Source: Halalkalibacterium ligniniphilum (GTDB lineage: Bacteria; Bacillota; Bacilli; Bacillales; Bacillaceae_D). From it: a stretch of 40,610 nucleotides of DNA. Under the pieces are notes generated by a model. The model was not told where the DNA came from. It ran no database searches and saw only the letters and a list, made by a program, of their open reading frames with translations. The stretch's first letter is position 1. Each line of letters starts with the position of its first letter. The stretch is from the NCBI RefSeq assembly GCF_000334155.1, contig NZ_ANNK01000167.1:1-40610 (forward strand), written 5' to 3'. The position numbers and the translations under genes are program-made. Below, one piece after another: positions 34,501-40,610 of the stretch.

Positions 34501-35117
34501 CGAATGGAGTCAACTTCTGTATCAAACAATTCAATACGTATCGGATCGTCTTCGGTTAGAGGGTAAAGGTCAATAATGCCTCCGCGTATACTGCATTCAC
34601 CTGGTGAAGCAACCATATCCACCCTTTGAAAACCCATACGTACCAAACGTTTAACTAACGTATCAAGGTCACCGACATCTTCTCCCACACGAAACTGGAT
34701 ACGGTTTTCTTTCCATACATTTTTTGGTGGTAATAGACGACGGACTCCGGCCAATGGCACAATCACAATCCCATGGAAGCCAGCGACTAGTCGATTCAAA
34801 ACATCTAATCGTTGCGCTTTCATTTCTGGACTAGCAATCGCAATCTCTGAGGAAATTAAATCATTGACTGGATATAAATAAACATGATCTGGATCAACAA
34901 GCTCTACCAGATCGTCATAAAGCTTTTGCGCTTGGTACAAATTGTGTGTAATAACAAGCTGTGGTCGTTTCGATTCTCGGTAAAGTGTTGCCATCATCAA
35001 CGTACGAGCTGAGCCAGTTAATCCTGAAACAAGCTGCTCACTAATATTCGCTTCTAATCCTGTTGAAATCGCTTTAATCTCGTCACTCGCTCGAAAATAA
35101 TTTTGCAATCCTAACAT
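31572..35117 (-). CDS. mfd: Transcription-repair coupling factor Mfd
   Basis: ATP-driven translocase that removes RNA polymerase stalled at DNA lesions and recruits UvrA. The 1181-residue protein has the UvrB-like N-terminal region (LMMATLYRESKRPQLVITHN; VYLYPVNDLISSEIAIASPE) and the RNA polymerase-interacting domain (GDLVVHTNHGIGKYLGIE; YLHVRYAGNDKLYVPVEQID). The helicase core has Walker A LLCGDVGYGKTEVAIRAAF, VDEEQRFGVTHKE and LTATPIPRTL. Motifs V-VI are TTIIETGVDIPNVNTLI and YQIRGRVGRS, and a TRCF D7 domain ends the protein. ATG at 35117 has AGGGGG 6-7 nt upstream. Length matches B. subtilis Mfd (1177). It lies between fin and spoVT as usual, but a repeat island precedes it. Confidence 0.97.
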   Translation of the reverse strand: MLGLQNYFRASDEIKAISTGLEANISEQLVSGLTGSARTLMMATLYRESKRPQLVITHNLYQAQKLYDDLVELVDPDHVYLYPVNDLISSEIAIASPEMKAQRLDVLNRLVAGFHGIVIVPLAGVRRLLPPKNVWKENRIQFRVGEDVGDLDTLVKRLVRMGFQRVDMVASPGECSIRGGIIDLYPLTEDDPIRIELFDTEVDSIRTFSLEDQRSKESLEEIYIGPASEIILDDSHYERAQRLLSEQLAVSLKKVKAQEIKEKLDEHIAFEIGQLKQKSLFQTMYKYMSYFYDSHHSLLSYMPDNCVIFIDEISRVKEMAESLDKEEAEWHLALLKQGEVVHDLKMSNDVMGELRQTVRPVVYLSLFLRHVPMTNPQNIVSINCKLMQSFHGQLQLLQSEYKRWSASGYATVFMAATKERAKRLQHVLEEEAVEALVVERTAALTPGRAQIMVGDLSGGFELPMQKLVVITEEEIFAKKVKRPQRKQKLSNAERIKSYSELKVGDLVVHTNHGIGKYLGIETLDINGIHKDYLHVRYAGNDKLYVPVEQIDQVQKYVGSEEKDPKIYALGGSDWKKVKRRVKSSVEDIADDLIKLYAEREASKGFAFSEDGPEQSDFEASFPYQETEDQLRAIEEIKMDMEKERPMDRLLCGDVGYGKTEVAIRAAFKAIMDGKQVAVLVPTTILAQQHYETIKERFAEYPINIGVLSRFRSRKEQTETLKGLKAGSVDLVVGTHRLLSKDVEFKDLGLLIVDEEQRFGVTHKEKIKQMKANIDVLTLTATPIPRTLHMSMLGVRDLSVIETPPENRFPVQTYVVEYNGTLVREAIERELSRGGQVYFLYNRVEDIERMADQISSLVPDARVSYAHGQMNERELESVMIDFLEGQSDVLVTTTIIETGVDIPNVNTLIIYDADKMGLSQLYQIRGRVGRSNRVAYAYFTYQRDKVLSEVAEKRLQAIKEFTELGSGFKIAMRDLAIRGAGNLLGAQQHGYIESVGFDLYSQMLKEAIEERKGDKPKKEEPQIEIDLKVDAYIPESYIQDAKQKIEMYKRFKGIETFEDITDLQDEMYDRFGEYPKEVGYLFSLTLIKQLAMQVGLESIIEAKDHVTLLLTSEASAKMDGAKLFEIVHQYGQKVVLGTTGDKIKINIKTKQVNSKELLNLIEALLRQLPQAEKEASAVNSVS

Positions 35118-35333
35118 GTTGTTCCCCCTATAAATCAATACATGTAAACCTACGCAAACTTCTTTAAACTTTTATCGTTGTAAAAGTCCTTAAAAACAAA
35201 CTTAATATCCTGTTTTACACCTGAGTGCTCTATCTTGACATCTTTTCTACTTGCTTCGAAGTGTTGCTTGGCAAAAAAGATATACAAAATGCTTGTACGC
35301 TGTACATTCTATGAAACTTTTAAATTTCCTTTT
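35118..35333. other. Gap upstream of mfd
   Basis: AT-rich non-coding stretch. A weak sigma-A-like pair can be read on the minus strand (TTGTTT, 17 bp, GATAAA, around 35175-35205), which may drive mfd. No gene was seen. Confidence 0.35.
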
Positions 35334-35514
35334 TTTCTGTTAGAGAAGGAGACGGAGGCTTACAGGATGACAAAACAATAAGCCTGTCGCTCACACCCCT
35401 TCATTAAAGGTTGCTCAGCGTTGCCTAACAAAAATCGTTCTCATCCGTGTAGGAAGAGCGAGCCACTCATGCTGGTTTCTGTTGGAAAAGGGGCAGAGCT
35501 TCAATTCAGGATGA
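35334..35514 (+). repeat. Interspersed repeat family A, copy 3, with direct repeats at both ends
   Basis: The plus strand reads TTTCTGTTAGAGAAGGAGAC, GGAGGCTTACAGGATGA, then AGCCTGTCGCTCACACC, TCATTAAAGGTTGCTCAGC, CGTTCTCATCC and GAGCGAGCCACTCATGCTGG. The first block is repeated imperfectly at the end (35334-35370 versus 35476-35514: TTTCTGTTGGAAAAGGGGC, AGAGCTTCAATTCAGGATGA). The right edge is therefore either a terminal direct repeat or the start of a second tandem unit. It is non-coding and lies between fin and mfd. Confidence 0.75.
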
Positions 35515-35571
35515 GGAATGAAAGAAGCACTTTTACTTCATCCCATTTTTTAAAACAGACAACAGAAAAAT

Positions 35572-35592
35572 GCTTTGGCTCGGAGCCAAAGC
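35572..35592 (-). terminator. fin terminator
   Basis: GCTTTGGCTC (35572-35581) pairs perfectly with GAGCCAAAGC (35583-35592), a 10-bp stem around a single base (in practice a short loop). On the minus strand it is followed by ATTTTTCTG. It lies 14 nt after the fin stop. Confidence 0.88.
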
Positions 35593-35606
35593 GTTTGTCC
35601 ACCAGT

Positions 35607-35834
35607 TTATTGAATAATCGTATCCAGTTGATAAAATTCTGGGTTTTGTGTCAATGCTTCATGGCAATCCTCACAGATCACTTTGACTTGAATATCTCCG
35701 TTGGAATCATGCGTCAACATCGTGGATCGCTCATCTGACGTCAAATGATGAAAGCCCAAAATCTCTGTTGATTGAACAGATTCAAGTGAGCCTATCTTTA
35801 CTTTACAATGCCGACAATGATAATGAATAGCCAT
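35607..35834 (-). CDS. fin: Anti-sigma-F factor Fin
   Basis: Small zinc protein (formerly YabK) that inhibits sigma-F so that the forespore can pass from sigma-F to sigma-G. The 75-residue protein has two CXXC knuckles, CRHC near residues 7-10 and CEDC near residues 55-58, with HHLTSDERSTMLTHDSNGDI between them. Length matches B. subtilis Fin (76). Its ribosome binding site GGAGGGAT is 9 nt from ATG and forms one arm of a perfect inverted repeat whose other arm lies upstream of the proposed start of transcription. It follows pth and has its own forespore-type promoter. Confidence 0.95.
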   Translation of the reverse strand: MAIHYHCRHCKVKIGSLESVQSTEILGFHHLTSDERSTMLTHDSNGDIQVKVICEDCHEALTQNPEFYQLDTIIQ

Positions 35835-35840
35835 TGGCTA

Positions 35841-35891
35841 ATCCCTCCGTACTTAACAGTTCTTTGTACCATTTAGTATAGACGGAGGGAT
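35841..35891 (-). promoter_or_regulatory. Inverted repeat that can hide the fin ribosome binding site
   Basis: ATCCCTCCGT (35841-35850) and ACGGAGGGAT (35882-35891) are perfectly complementary over 10 bp. On the minus strand the downstream arm is the fin Shine-Dalgarno and the upstream arm is an anti-Shine-Dalgarno. The upstream arm would be transcribed only in read-through mRNA from pth, because the promoter at 35874-35904 starts RNA downstream of it. Confidence 0.6.
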
Positions 35892-35904
35892 TATCATTTA
35901 TTCA
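35874..35904 (-). promoter_or_regulatory. Putative sigma-F/sigma-G promoter of fin
   Basis: The minus strand reads TGAATA (35899-35904), 18 bp, TATACTA (35874-35880), resembling forespore sigma-factor promoters and the spoVT promoter in this window. In B. subtilis fin is transcribed in the forespore. No sigma-A -35 is present at the right distance. Confidence 0.55.
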
Positions 35905-35916
35905 GATGCTTCATTT

Positions 35917-36477
35917 TCACTTATTAAATTCATTCATGACTTCAAGGAATGGTCGACTGATCCATTGTTCAGCTGCTTTCGCTGATAAATCGATCGCTTG
36001 CTCAATATGAGGTCGCTCCTCCGGACGGTAGCCCCCAAGGACGTGGTTCACAACAGATACGCCTGCTGGTGGTCGATCGACACCGACACGAATACGTTTG
36101 AATTCCTGTGTCCCTAACTGAGCAATAAGAGATTTAATTCCATTATGTCCGCCAGAGCTCCCTTTTACCCGTATTCGTATTTTTCCTACAGGTAAATCCA
36201 AATCATCATAGATGACAAGCAGATCCTCTAATGGGATTTGATAATAATCCATAAAAGGACGTACCGATTCTCCTGATAAATTCATATACGTTTGCGGCTT
36301 TAATAAGAACACTTTTTCTCCGTTTCGTATTATCGAGCCATAGAGACCTTTGAATTTTGTCTGATTCATTTCTAGCTGAAGATTCTCTGCACAACGATCA
36401 ATGATATCAAATCCAACATTATGCCGAGTCCCTGCATACTTCGCACCAGGATTTCCCAAGCCCACAATTAATTTCAT
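35917..36477 (-). CDS. pth: Peptidyl-tRNA hydrolase
   Basis: Releases peptides from prematurely dropped peptidyl-tRNA; essential, and known as spoVC in B. subtilis. The 186-residue protein has VGLGNPGAKYAGTRHNVGFD with the catalytic His, KPQTYMNLSGESV, LLVIYDDLDLPVGKIRIR, GSSGGHNGIKSL and RVGVDRPP. Length matches B. subtilis SpoVC (188). ATG at 36477 (MKLIVGLGNPG) is preferred to the GTG at 36486, because AAAGGTG then lies at normal distance. It has a promoter overlapping the ctc terminator and is followed by fin. Confidence 0.96.
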   Translation of the reverse strand: MKLIVGLGNPGAKYAGTRHNVGFDIIDRCAENLQLEMNQTKFKGLYGSIIRNGEKVFLLKPQTYMNLSGESVRPFMDYYQIPLEDLLVIYDDLDLPVGKIRIRVKGSSGGHNGIKSLIAQLGTQEFKRIRVGVDRPPAGVSVVNHVLGGYRPEERPHIEQAIDLSAKAAEQWISRPFLEVMNEFNK

Positions 36478-36542
36478 ATCCATCACCTTTTACATTGCTT
36501 GCATCGATTCGTTCTTGATACGAAGTCTGCAATCTATGTTTT

Positions 36543-36572
36543 AGTATACCAATGCAAAAGGTATAACCACAA
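36543..36572 (-). promoter_or_regulatory. pth promoter nested in the ctc terminator
   Basis: The minus strand reads TTGTGG (36567-36572), 18 bp, TATACT (36543-36548) with a TGG extension. The -35 is formed by the loop and inner arm of the ctc terminator hairpin. Confidence 0.55.
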
Positions 36573-36586
36573 GGGCTATACCTTTT
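36556..36586 (-). terminator. ctc terminator
   Basis: AAAAGGTATA (36556-36565) pairs with TATACCTTTT (36577-36586), a perfect 10-bp stem. On the minus strand it ends in CCTTTTGC, so the T-run is short. Confidence 0.65.
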
Positions 36587-36593
36587 TAAATCG

Positions 36594-37229
36594 TTATTCT
36601 TCACTCTTGTCCTCTTCACCAACAACTTCAGGCTCTTGTTCCTCATCCTCCGACTTGTTTTGACCATCTTCTTGCTCAGCCGCAGGAGCTTGTACTGTCA
36701 CAATGGTTTCTTCATCCTCGCTTGTGATTTCAACAGGGACCGAAGAGCGAATGTCAGCAACTTGAATAGAGTCACCAATATTCAGGGAAGCGATATCCAC
36801 TTCAATCACTTCTGGTATATCTGCCGGCATACAACGGACAGTCACTTCATATAGAATATGCGAAACTATGCCGCCTTCCTTTGAGCCAGCTGCTTCTCCC
36901 ACAAGCTTTACAGGTACAGATGTTTCAATTTCTGAGGTCATATCCACTTCAAAAAAGTCAACATGGACATAGTCCCCTTTTAACGGATCGCGTTGGATTT
37001 CGTGAATCATGACTTGATGTTTTTTGCTACCTTCTAACTCTAAGGAAAAAAGTCCATTTCGACCCTTTTCACGAACTGCTTTTAAAAAGTCAACACCTTC
37101 GACACTAAGCGGCTGACTCTCTGTCTTATTTCCGTATAAAACAGCTGGAACATACCCCTGACTACGAATATTTTTTGTTGCTGATCCTCGTAAATCCGTA
37201 CGTGGTTTTGCTTTTAGTGTCGTTCCCAT
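36594..37229 (-). CDS. ctc: General stress protein Ctc, ribosomal protein bL25 (TL5 type)
   Basis: Binds 5S rRNA on the 50S subunit. In B. subtilis it is a sigma-B stress protein that joins ribosomes under stress. The 211-residue protein has the L25 domain (residues 3-95: LKAKPRTDLRGSATKNIRSQ, GYVPAVLYGN, VMIHEIQRDPLKGDYVHVDF) and the C-terminal TL5 beta domain (VPVKLVGEAAGSKEGGIVSH, ADIPEVIEVDIASLNIGDSI). A strongly acidic tail follows from about 180 (EQEDGQNKSEDEEQEPEVV). Length is near B. subtilis Ctc (204). ATG at 37229 has GAGGTGAT upstream; the frame open to 37256 is ignored. Confidence 0.95.
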   Translation of the reverse strand: MGTTLKAKPRTDLRGSATKNIRSQGYVPAVLYGNKTESQPLSVEGVDFLKAVREKGRNGLFSLELEGSKKHQVMIHEIQRDPLKGDYVHVDFFEVDMTSEIETSVPVKLVGEAAGSKEGGIVSHILYEVTVRCMPADIPEVIEVDIASLNIGDSIQVADIRSSVPVEITSEDEETIVTVQAPAAEQEDGQNKSEDEEQEPEVVGEEDKSEE

Positions 37230-37272
37230 TTTTATCACCTCTATGTTTTTTTCCATTATCTCTTTCTCTTTT

Positions 37273-37298
37273 GTTCCCTTAAATGGATGATTTAAAAC
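37273..37298 (-). promoter_or_regulatory. Possible sigma-B promoter of ctc
   Basis: The minus strand reads GTTTTA (37293-37298), 14 bp, GGGAAC (37273-37278), similar to the sigma-B pattern GTTTAA and GGGTAT. B. subtilis ctc is the classic sigma-B gene, but the -10 here departs from consensus, so this is tentative. Confidence 0.4.
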
Positions 37299-37335
37299 GA
37301 GAAATTTAAAAATAGGAAAAATGACAACAGCCTTA

Positions 37336-38286
37336 TTAATCGAATAACGTACTTACAGATGCGTGCTCATGAACGCGGATAATTGCTTCAGCCATTAATG
37401 GCGCAACCGATAATAATGTTACCTTTTCAATTTGTTTCTCTTCTGGTAATTGAATCGTATTCGTGACAACGAGCTCTTTAATTTTTGAATTGTCAATTCG
37501 CTCAATCGCTGGACCAGACAATACTGGATGCGTGCAGCAAGCATAAACATCTTTCGCACCGTGCTCAACAAGGGCGTTAGCAGCTAGTGTGATTGTGCCT
37601 GCTGTATCAATAATATCATCAATAATAATGGCCGTTTTTCCCTCAATGTTTCCAACAATGTTCATGACTTCTGAAACATTCGGTTTTGGTCGGCGTTTAT
37701 CAATAATCGCGATTGGTGCTTTTAAACGATCTGCCATTTTTCGTGCACGCACAACGCCACCGTGGTCTGGAGATACTACAACAATATCATCTAGCTGTTT
37801 CTCTTGGAAATAATCAGCAAGAATTGGCACACCCATTAATTGATCAACAGGAATATCAAAAAAGCCTTGGATTTGAGTGGCATGTAAATCAAGGGTTAAA
37901 ACACGAGTTGCACCTGCTGTTTCAAGCAAATTTGCCACAAGCTTTGCCGTAATTGGCTCACGGGAGCGAGCTTTTCGATCCTGACGACCATACCCATAAT
38001 AGGGCATAACAATGTTAATCGTTTTTGCAGATGCACGCTTTAAGGCATCGATCATAATTAAAAGCTCCATAATATGCTCATTCGCTGGAGCTGAGGTGGA
38101 TTGAATTAAATAAATATCACAGCCGCGGATGCTTTCTTCGATATTAATTTGTACTTCTCCATCACTAAAACGCGTAACAGAGCTTTTTCCCATTGAAACG
38201 CCGATGCACTCTGTAATCTCATCTGCTAAATCCTTATTTGAATTAAGGGTAAACACTTTCAGACTGGGGTCGCCATATTTCGCCAT
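37336..38286 (-). CDS. prs: Ribose-phosphate pyrophosphokinase
   Basis: Makes PRPP from ribose-5-phosphate and ATP for purine, pyrimidine, His, Trp and NAD synthesis. The 316-residue protein has [20 protein letters not shown] near the start, the catalytic-loop region [53 protein letters not shown] and the PRPP signature [18 protein letters not shown]. Length equals B. subtilis Prs (317). ATG at 38286 follows GGAGG by about 10 nt. It lies 20 nt after glmU and is probably in one operon with it. No riboswitch was seen. Confidence 0.97.
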   Translation of the reverse strand: MAKYGDPSLKVFTLNSNKDLADEITECIGVSMGKSSVTRFSDGEVQINIEESIRGCDIYLIQSTSAPANEHIMELLIMIDALKRASAKTINIVMPYYGYGRQDRKARSREPITAKLVANLLETAGATRVLTLDLHATQIQGFFDIPVDQLMGVPILADYFQEKQLDDIVVVSPDHGGVVRARKMADRLKAPIAIIDKRRPKPNVSEVMNIVGNIEGKTAIIIDDIIDTAGTITLAANALVEHGAKDVYACCTHPVLSGPAIERIDNSKIKELVVTNTIQLPEEKQIEKVTLLSVAPLMAEAIIRVHEHASVSTLFD

Positions 38287-38306
38287 TATTGTACTACCTC
38301 CACAAT

Positions 38307-39683
38307 TTAATCTATTTTATTCGTTGATTTTACCATATATTGCTCTTTTGTTGTCTGTCTTGCGCGAGCAATCGACAATGCATCGCTTGGAACATCCTCT
38401 GTAATTGTCGAGCCTGCAGCAATTAATGCACCTTTACCAATCGTTACAGGCGCGATTAAATTTGAGTTACAGCCAATAAAAGCACCGTCTTCAACTTTGG
38501 TCTTATATTTGTTTTTCCCGTCATAATTGACCGTTATCGATCCACAGCTGAAATTCACATCTTTTCCAATTTCAGCATCCCCAATATAGCTGAGGTGGGA
38601 CGCTTTACTTCCTTTTCCGATCGACGCTTTTTTCACCTCAACAAAATTACCGATCCGAACCTCATCCTCAATCTGCGATGCAGGGCGAATATGTGCGAAG
38701 GGACCAATTTTCACGTCTTTTCCAATTTCACTGTCATGAACAACCGACTGGCGAATCACCGTACCATTGCCAATTTTCGAATCTAGAATTTCCGTGTTCG
38801 GACCAATTTGACAATCTTCACCAATAACCGTTTCTCCTAAAATCATCGTTCCTGGATAAAGCGTTGTATCCTGTCCAATCGTGGCATCTGATGAAATATA
38901 TGTTTGCTCTGGATCAATAATCGTTACACCTTCACGCATCCATTTATTGTTAATGCGACGCTTCATAATCGCTTCCGCTTCTGCTAGAGCGACACGGTCA
39001 TTTACACCTAGCGTTTCTTCAAAGGAATCTGTTTTGAAAGCAGCAACCTTTTCACCTTGTGACTTTAGGATTTCAATGACATCAGGAAGATAATATTCTC
39101 CTTGTACATTGTTGTTTTTTACTTGTTTCAAAGATTCGAACAAAGCAACGTTATCAAAACAATACGTTCCTGTATTAATTTCAGTAATTGCACGCTCTGC
39201 GTCGCTCGCATCCTTATGCTCAACAATTCGTTCAACAAGCCCCTCTTCATTTCGAATCAACCGTCCGTAACCTGTCGGATCTTTAGCTTCTGCTGTTAAC
39301 ACCGTCACTTTTGCTTGCTCTGCTTCGTGATGTGCCAGCAGTTGGTCGATTGTCTCTGAGGTAAGTAAAGGAGTGTCACCACACAAGACAATGGTTACCC
39401 CTTTTTTTTGCCCTAATAAAGATTCAGCCTGTAAGACAGCATGTCCTGTGCCAAGCTGCTTCTCTTGAACAGCATATTTAACCTGTTCGCCTAAATGGGT
39501 TTTGACTTTTTCAGCACCAAAACCAACGATTGTCACAATTTCTTCAAATCCAAGGGCTGAGACTTGGTCAACGACATGTTGAACCATTGGCTTTCCGCAG
39601 ACAGGATGAAGCACTTTGTAAAGCTTCGATTTCATCCGCGTTCCCTGTCCCGCAGCAAGTATCACTGCATATCGATTGCTCAT
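38307..39683 (-). CDS. glmU: Bifunctional GlmU, UDP-GlcNAc pyrophosphorylase / acetyltransferase
   Basis: Makes UDP-GlcNAc for cell wall synthesis: it acetylates glucosamine-1-phosphate, then couples it to UTP. The 458-residue protein has an N-terminal nucleotidyltransferase domain (residues 1-230: [57 protein letters not shown]). A C-terminal left-handed beta helix follows from about 250, with hexapeptide repeats ([54 protein letters not shown]). Length matches B. subtilis GlmU/GcaD (456). ATG at 39683 has GGAGGG 6 nt upstream; the frame open to 39749 is ignored. Confidence 0.97.
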   Translation of the reverse strand: MSNRYAVILAAGQGTRMKSKLYKVLHPVCGKPMVQHVVDQVSALGFEEIVTIVGFGAEKVKTHLGEQVKYAVQEKQLGTGHAVLQAESLLGQKKGVTIVLCGDTPLLTSETIDQLLAHHEAEQAKVTVLTAEAKDPTGYGRLIRNEEGLVERIVEHKDASDAERAITEINTGTYCFDNVALFESLKQVKNNNVQGEYYLPDVIEILKSQGEKVAAFKTDSFEETLGVNDRVALAEAEAIMKRRINNKWMREGVTIIDPEQTYISSDATIGQDTTLYPGTMILGETVIGEDCQIGPNTEILDSKIGNGTVIRQSVVHDSEIGKDVKIGPFAHIRPASQIEDEVRIGNFVEVKKASIGKGSKASHLSYIGDAEIGKDVNFSCGSITVNYDGKNKYKTKVEDGAFIGCNSNLIAPVTIGKGALIAAGSTITEDVPSDALSIARARQTTKEQYMVKSTNKID

Positions 39684-39716
39684 GACTTCCCTCCAACTGT
39701 ACCATTTTCCATTACG

Positions 39717-39745
39717 AATATATCTTAAAACCGTTACCATTTCAA
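39717..39745 (-). promoter_or_regulatory. glmU-prs promoter (sigma-A)
   Basis: The minus strand reads TTGAAA (39740-39745), 17 bp, TATATT (39717-39722), about 33 bp before the glmU start. Confidence 0.75.
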
Positions 39746-40003
39746 GCAAAGATCAATGGAAGTTTCCTCACTGAACAAAGCAGGTCATACATGGGCACAG
39801 ATCGTTAAAATAATGATCAAGAATGTAACACATATGATTTCTAATATTAGTTTTACCTCTACAAATTTAAGTAAGGCGCTTTCGTAACGGCAAGCGCTGG
39901 AAAGTTTAATTAGAAAACGTTTTTATGTTTAGAAGCTTAAGCAACCTTTAACGACTTGGCACCTGCGCTAGACAGGATTTGTATTTATACTTTTTTATCC
40001 TTC
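39746..40003. other. Gap between spoVG terminator and glmU promoter, with hairpin sequence
   Basis: No gene was seen. Most is AT-rich, but a hairpin GCGCTT-N10-AAGCGC (39877-39898) and the GC-rich segment CGACTTGGCACCTGCGCTAG (39952-39971) stand out from the surroundings. The latter resembles dispersed Bacillaceae intergenic repeats that I recall, so this may be a worn-down copy. Confidence 0.35.
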
Positions 40004-40038
40004 AAAAAAGACCTCACTCCCATAAGGAATAAGGTCTT
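40004..40038 (-). terminator. spoVG terminator
   Basis: AAGACCT (40008-40014) pairs with AGGTCTT (40032-40038), with further pairing inside (ACTCCC with GGAAT by partial match). On the minus strand the stem is followed by TTTTTTGAAGG. It lies 13 nt after the spoVG stop. Confidence 0.82.
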
Positions 40039-40051
40039 ACATGGATTTGAA

Positions 40052-40351
<300 letters not shown>

Positions 40352-40392
40352 TCACCCCCTTTTATCTTTGAGAATCCCTTTCATACTATTAA

Positions 40393-40421
40393 GATTTCGA
40401 TAATCAATTGGTAATTCCTTC
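40393..40421 (-). promoter_or_regulatory. spoVG promoter (sigma-H)
   Basis: The minus strand reads GAAGGAATT (40413-40421), 11 bp, ATCGAAATC (40393-40401). The -35 fits RNAGGAWWW exactly and the -10 fits RNNGAATWW with one mismatch. spoVG is the model sigma-H gene in B. subtilis. Confidence 0.75.
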
Positions 40422-40591
40422 TTTGTTTACGATAAATTTTCTAATTTTTTTTGATACTTTCATTTTCAGGAATATCTAAAATATTCTTGCCTTTCTTTTT
40501 ATAAGAAAAAACGAAACCCTTTGTTAAGCCGCTACAATTGCTTCCACTAGGCAGCACCGAATTTATGCCTTCCTTCTCTATAAGTAAATAT
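40422..40591. other. AT-rich region upstream of the spoVG promoter
   Basis: No gene was seen. Immediately upstream of the promoter the DNA is very A+T-rich (40430-40455), the kind of site bound by AbrB at B. subtilis spoVG. A small inverted repeat, GAATAT-N5-ATATTC (40470-40486), is also present. Confidence 0.4.
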
Positions 40592-40610
40592 CCGCCGGTA
40601 GAACCGGCGG
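40592..40610. terminator. Perfect GC-rich hairpin at the right edge
   Basis: CCGCCGGT (40592-40599) pairs with ACCGGCGG (40603-40610) around a 3-nt loop. On the minus strand it is followed by ATATTTACTTATAG. By synteny the gene upstream would be yabJ/ridA, so this is probably its terminator. The window ends here. Confidence 0.65.

Noticed and set aside
35421-35738. Plus-strand 105-codon frame across repeat copy 3 and fin
   Set aside because: It passes through the repeat, the fin terminator and the antisense of fin. Not a gene.

Overview
This window comes from a spore-forming member of the Bacillaceae. The gene order closely follows the origin-proximal chromosome of Bacillus subtilis, read backwards: spoVG - glmU - prs - ctc - pth - fin - mfd - spoVT - yabM - yabN - rqcP - yabP - yabQ - divIC - yabR - tRNA-Met - spoIIE - yabS - yabT - tilS - hprT - ftsH - coaX - hslO - cysK - pabB - pabA - pabC - folP - folB - folK - yazB - dusB - lysS - rrn. 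Every gene I accept lies on the minus strand, in the same direction as the rRNA operon at the left edge. No CRISPR array, prophage or insertion sequence was seen. The species cannot be named from this sequence alone.

Layout from left to right. 1-600: the 5' end of a 16S rRNA gene with its leader and tandem promoters. 595-3472: lysS, dusB and a small HTH gene (yazB). 3424-8066: a tightly overlapping folate operon (pabB-pabA-pabC-folP-folB-folK). 8135-10893: cysK, hslO and coaX. 10894-15132: an accessory island with the lactate oxidation operon lutABC, two kinds of interspersed repeat, a decayed gene, a cre-like site and a 9-bp tandem repeat. 15133-19214: ftsH, hprT and tilS. 19195-20418: a two-gene ThrE-type exporter that is not at this place in B. 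subtilis. 20453-24834: yabT, yabS and spoIIE with a Spo0A-type promoter. 25041-25117: tRNA-Met. 25311-31391: yabR, divIC, yabQ, yabP, rqcP, yabN, yabM and spoVT. 31572-40345: mfd, fin, pth, ctc, prs, glmU and spoVG.

The genes combine housekeeping work (tRNA charging and modification, folate, cysteine, CoA, PRPP, UDP-GlcNAc, ribosome rescue, transcription-coupled repair, FtsH proteolysis) with sporulation control (SpoVG, Fin, SpoVT, YabP/YabQ, SpoIIE, YabT). Promoter-like sequences for sigma-A, sigma-H, sigma-E, sigma-F/G and possibly sigma-B can be read at the expected genes.

The most interesting signals are regulatory or repetitive. (1) A perfect 10-bp inverted repeat around the forespore-type promoter of fin would hide the fin ribosome binding site only in read-through mRNA from pth. 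(2) Three copies of a roughly 125-180 bp interspersed repeat occur, one with direct repeats at both ends. (3) The lutABC island has repeats in its leader and a decayed gene downstream. (4) A second 10-bp inverted repeat spans the sigma-G-like promoter of spoVT.
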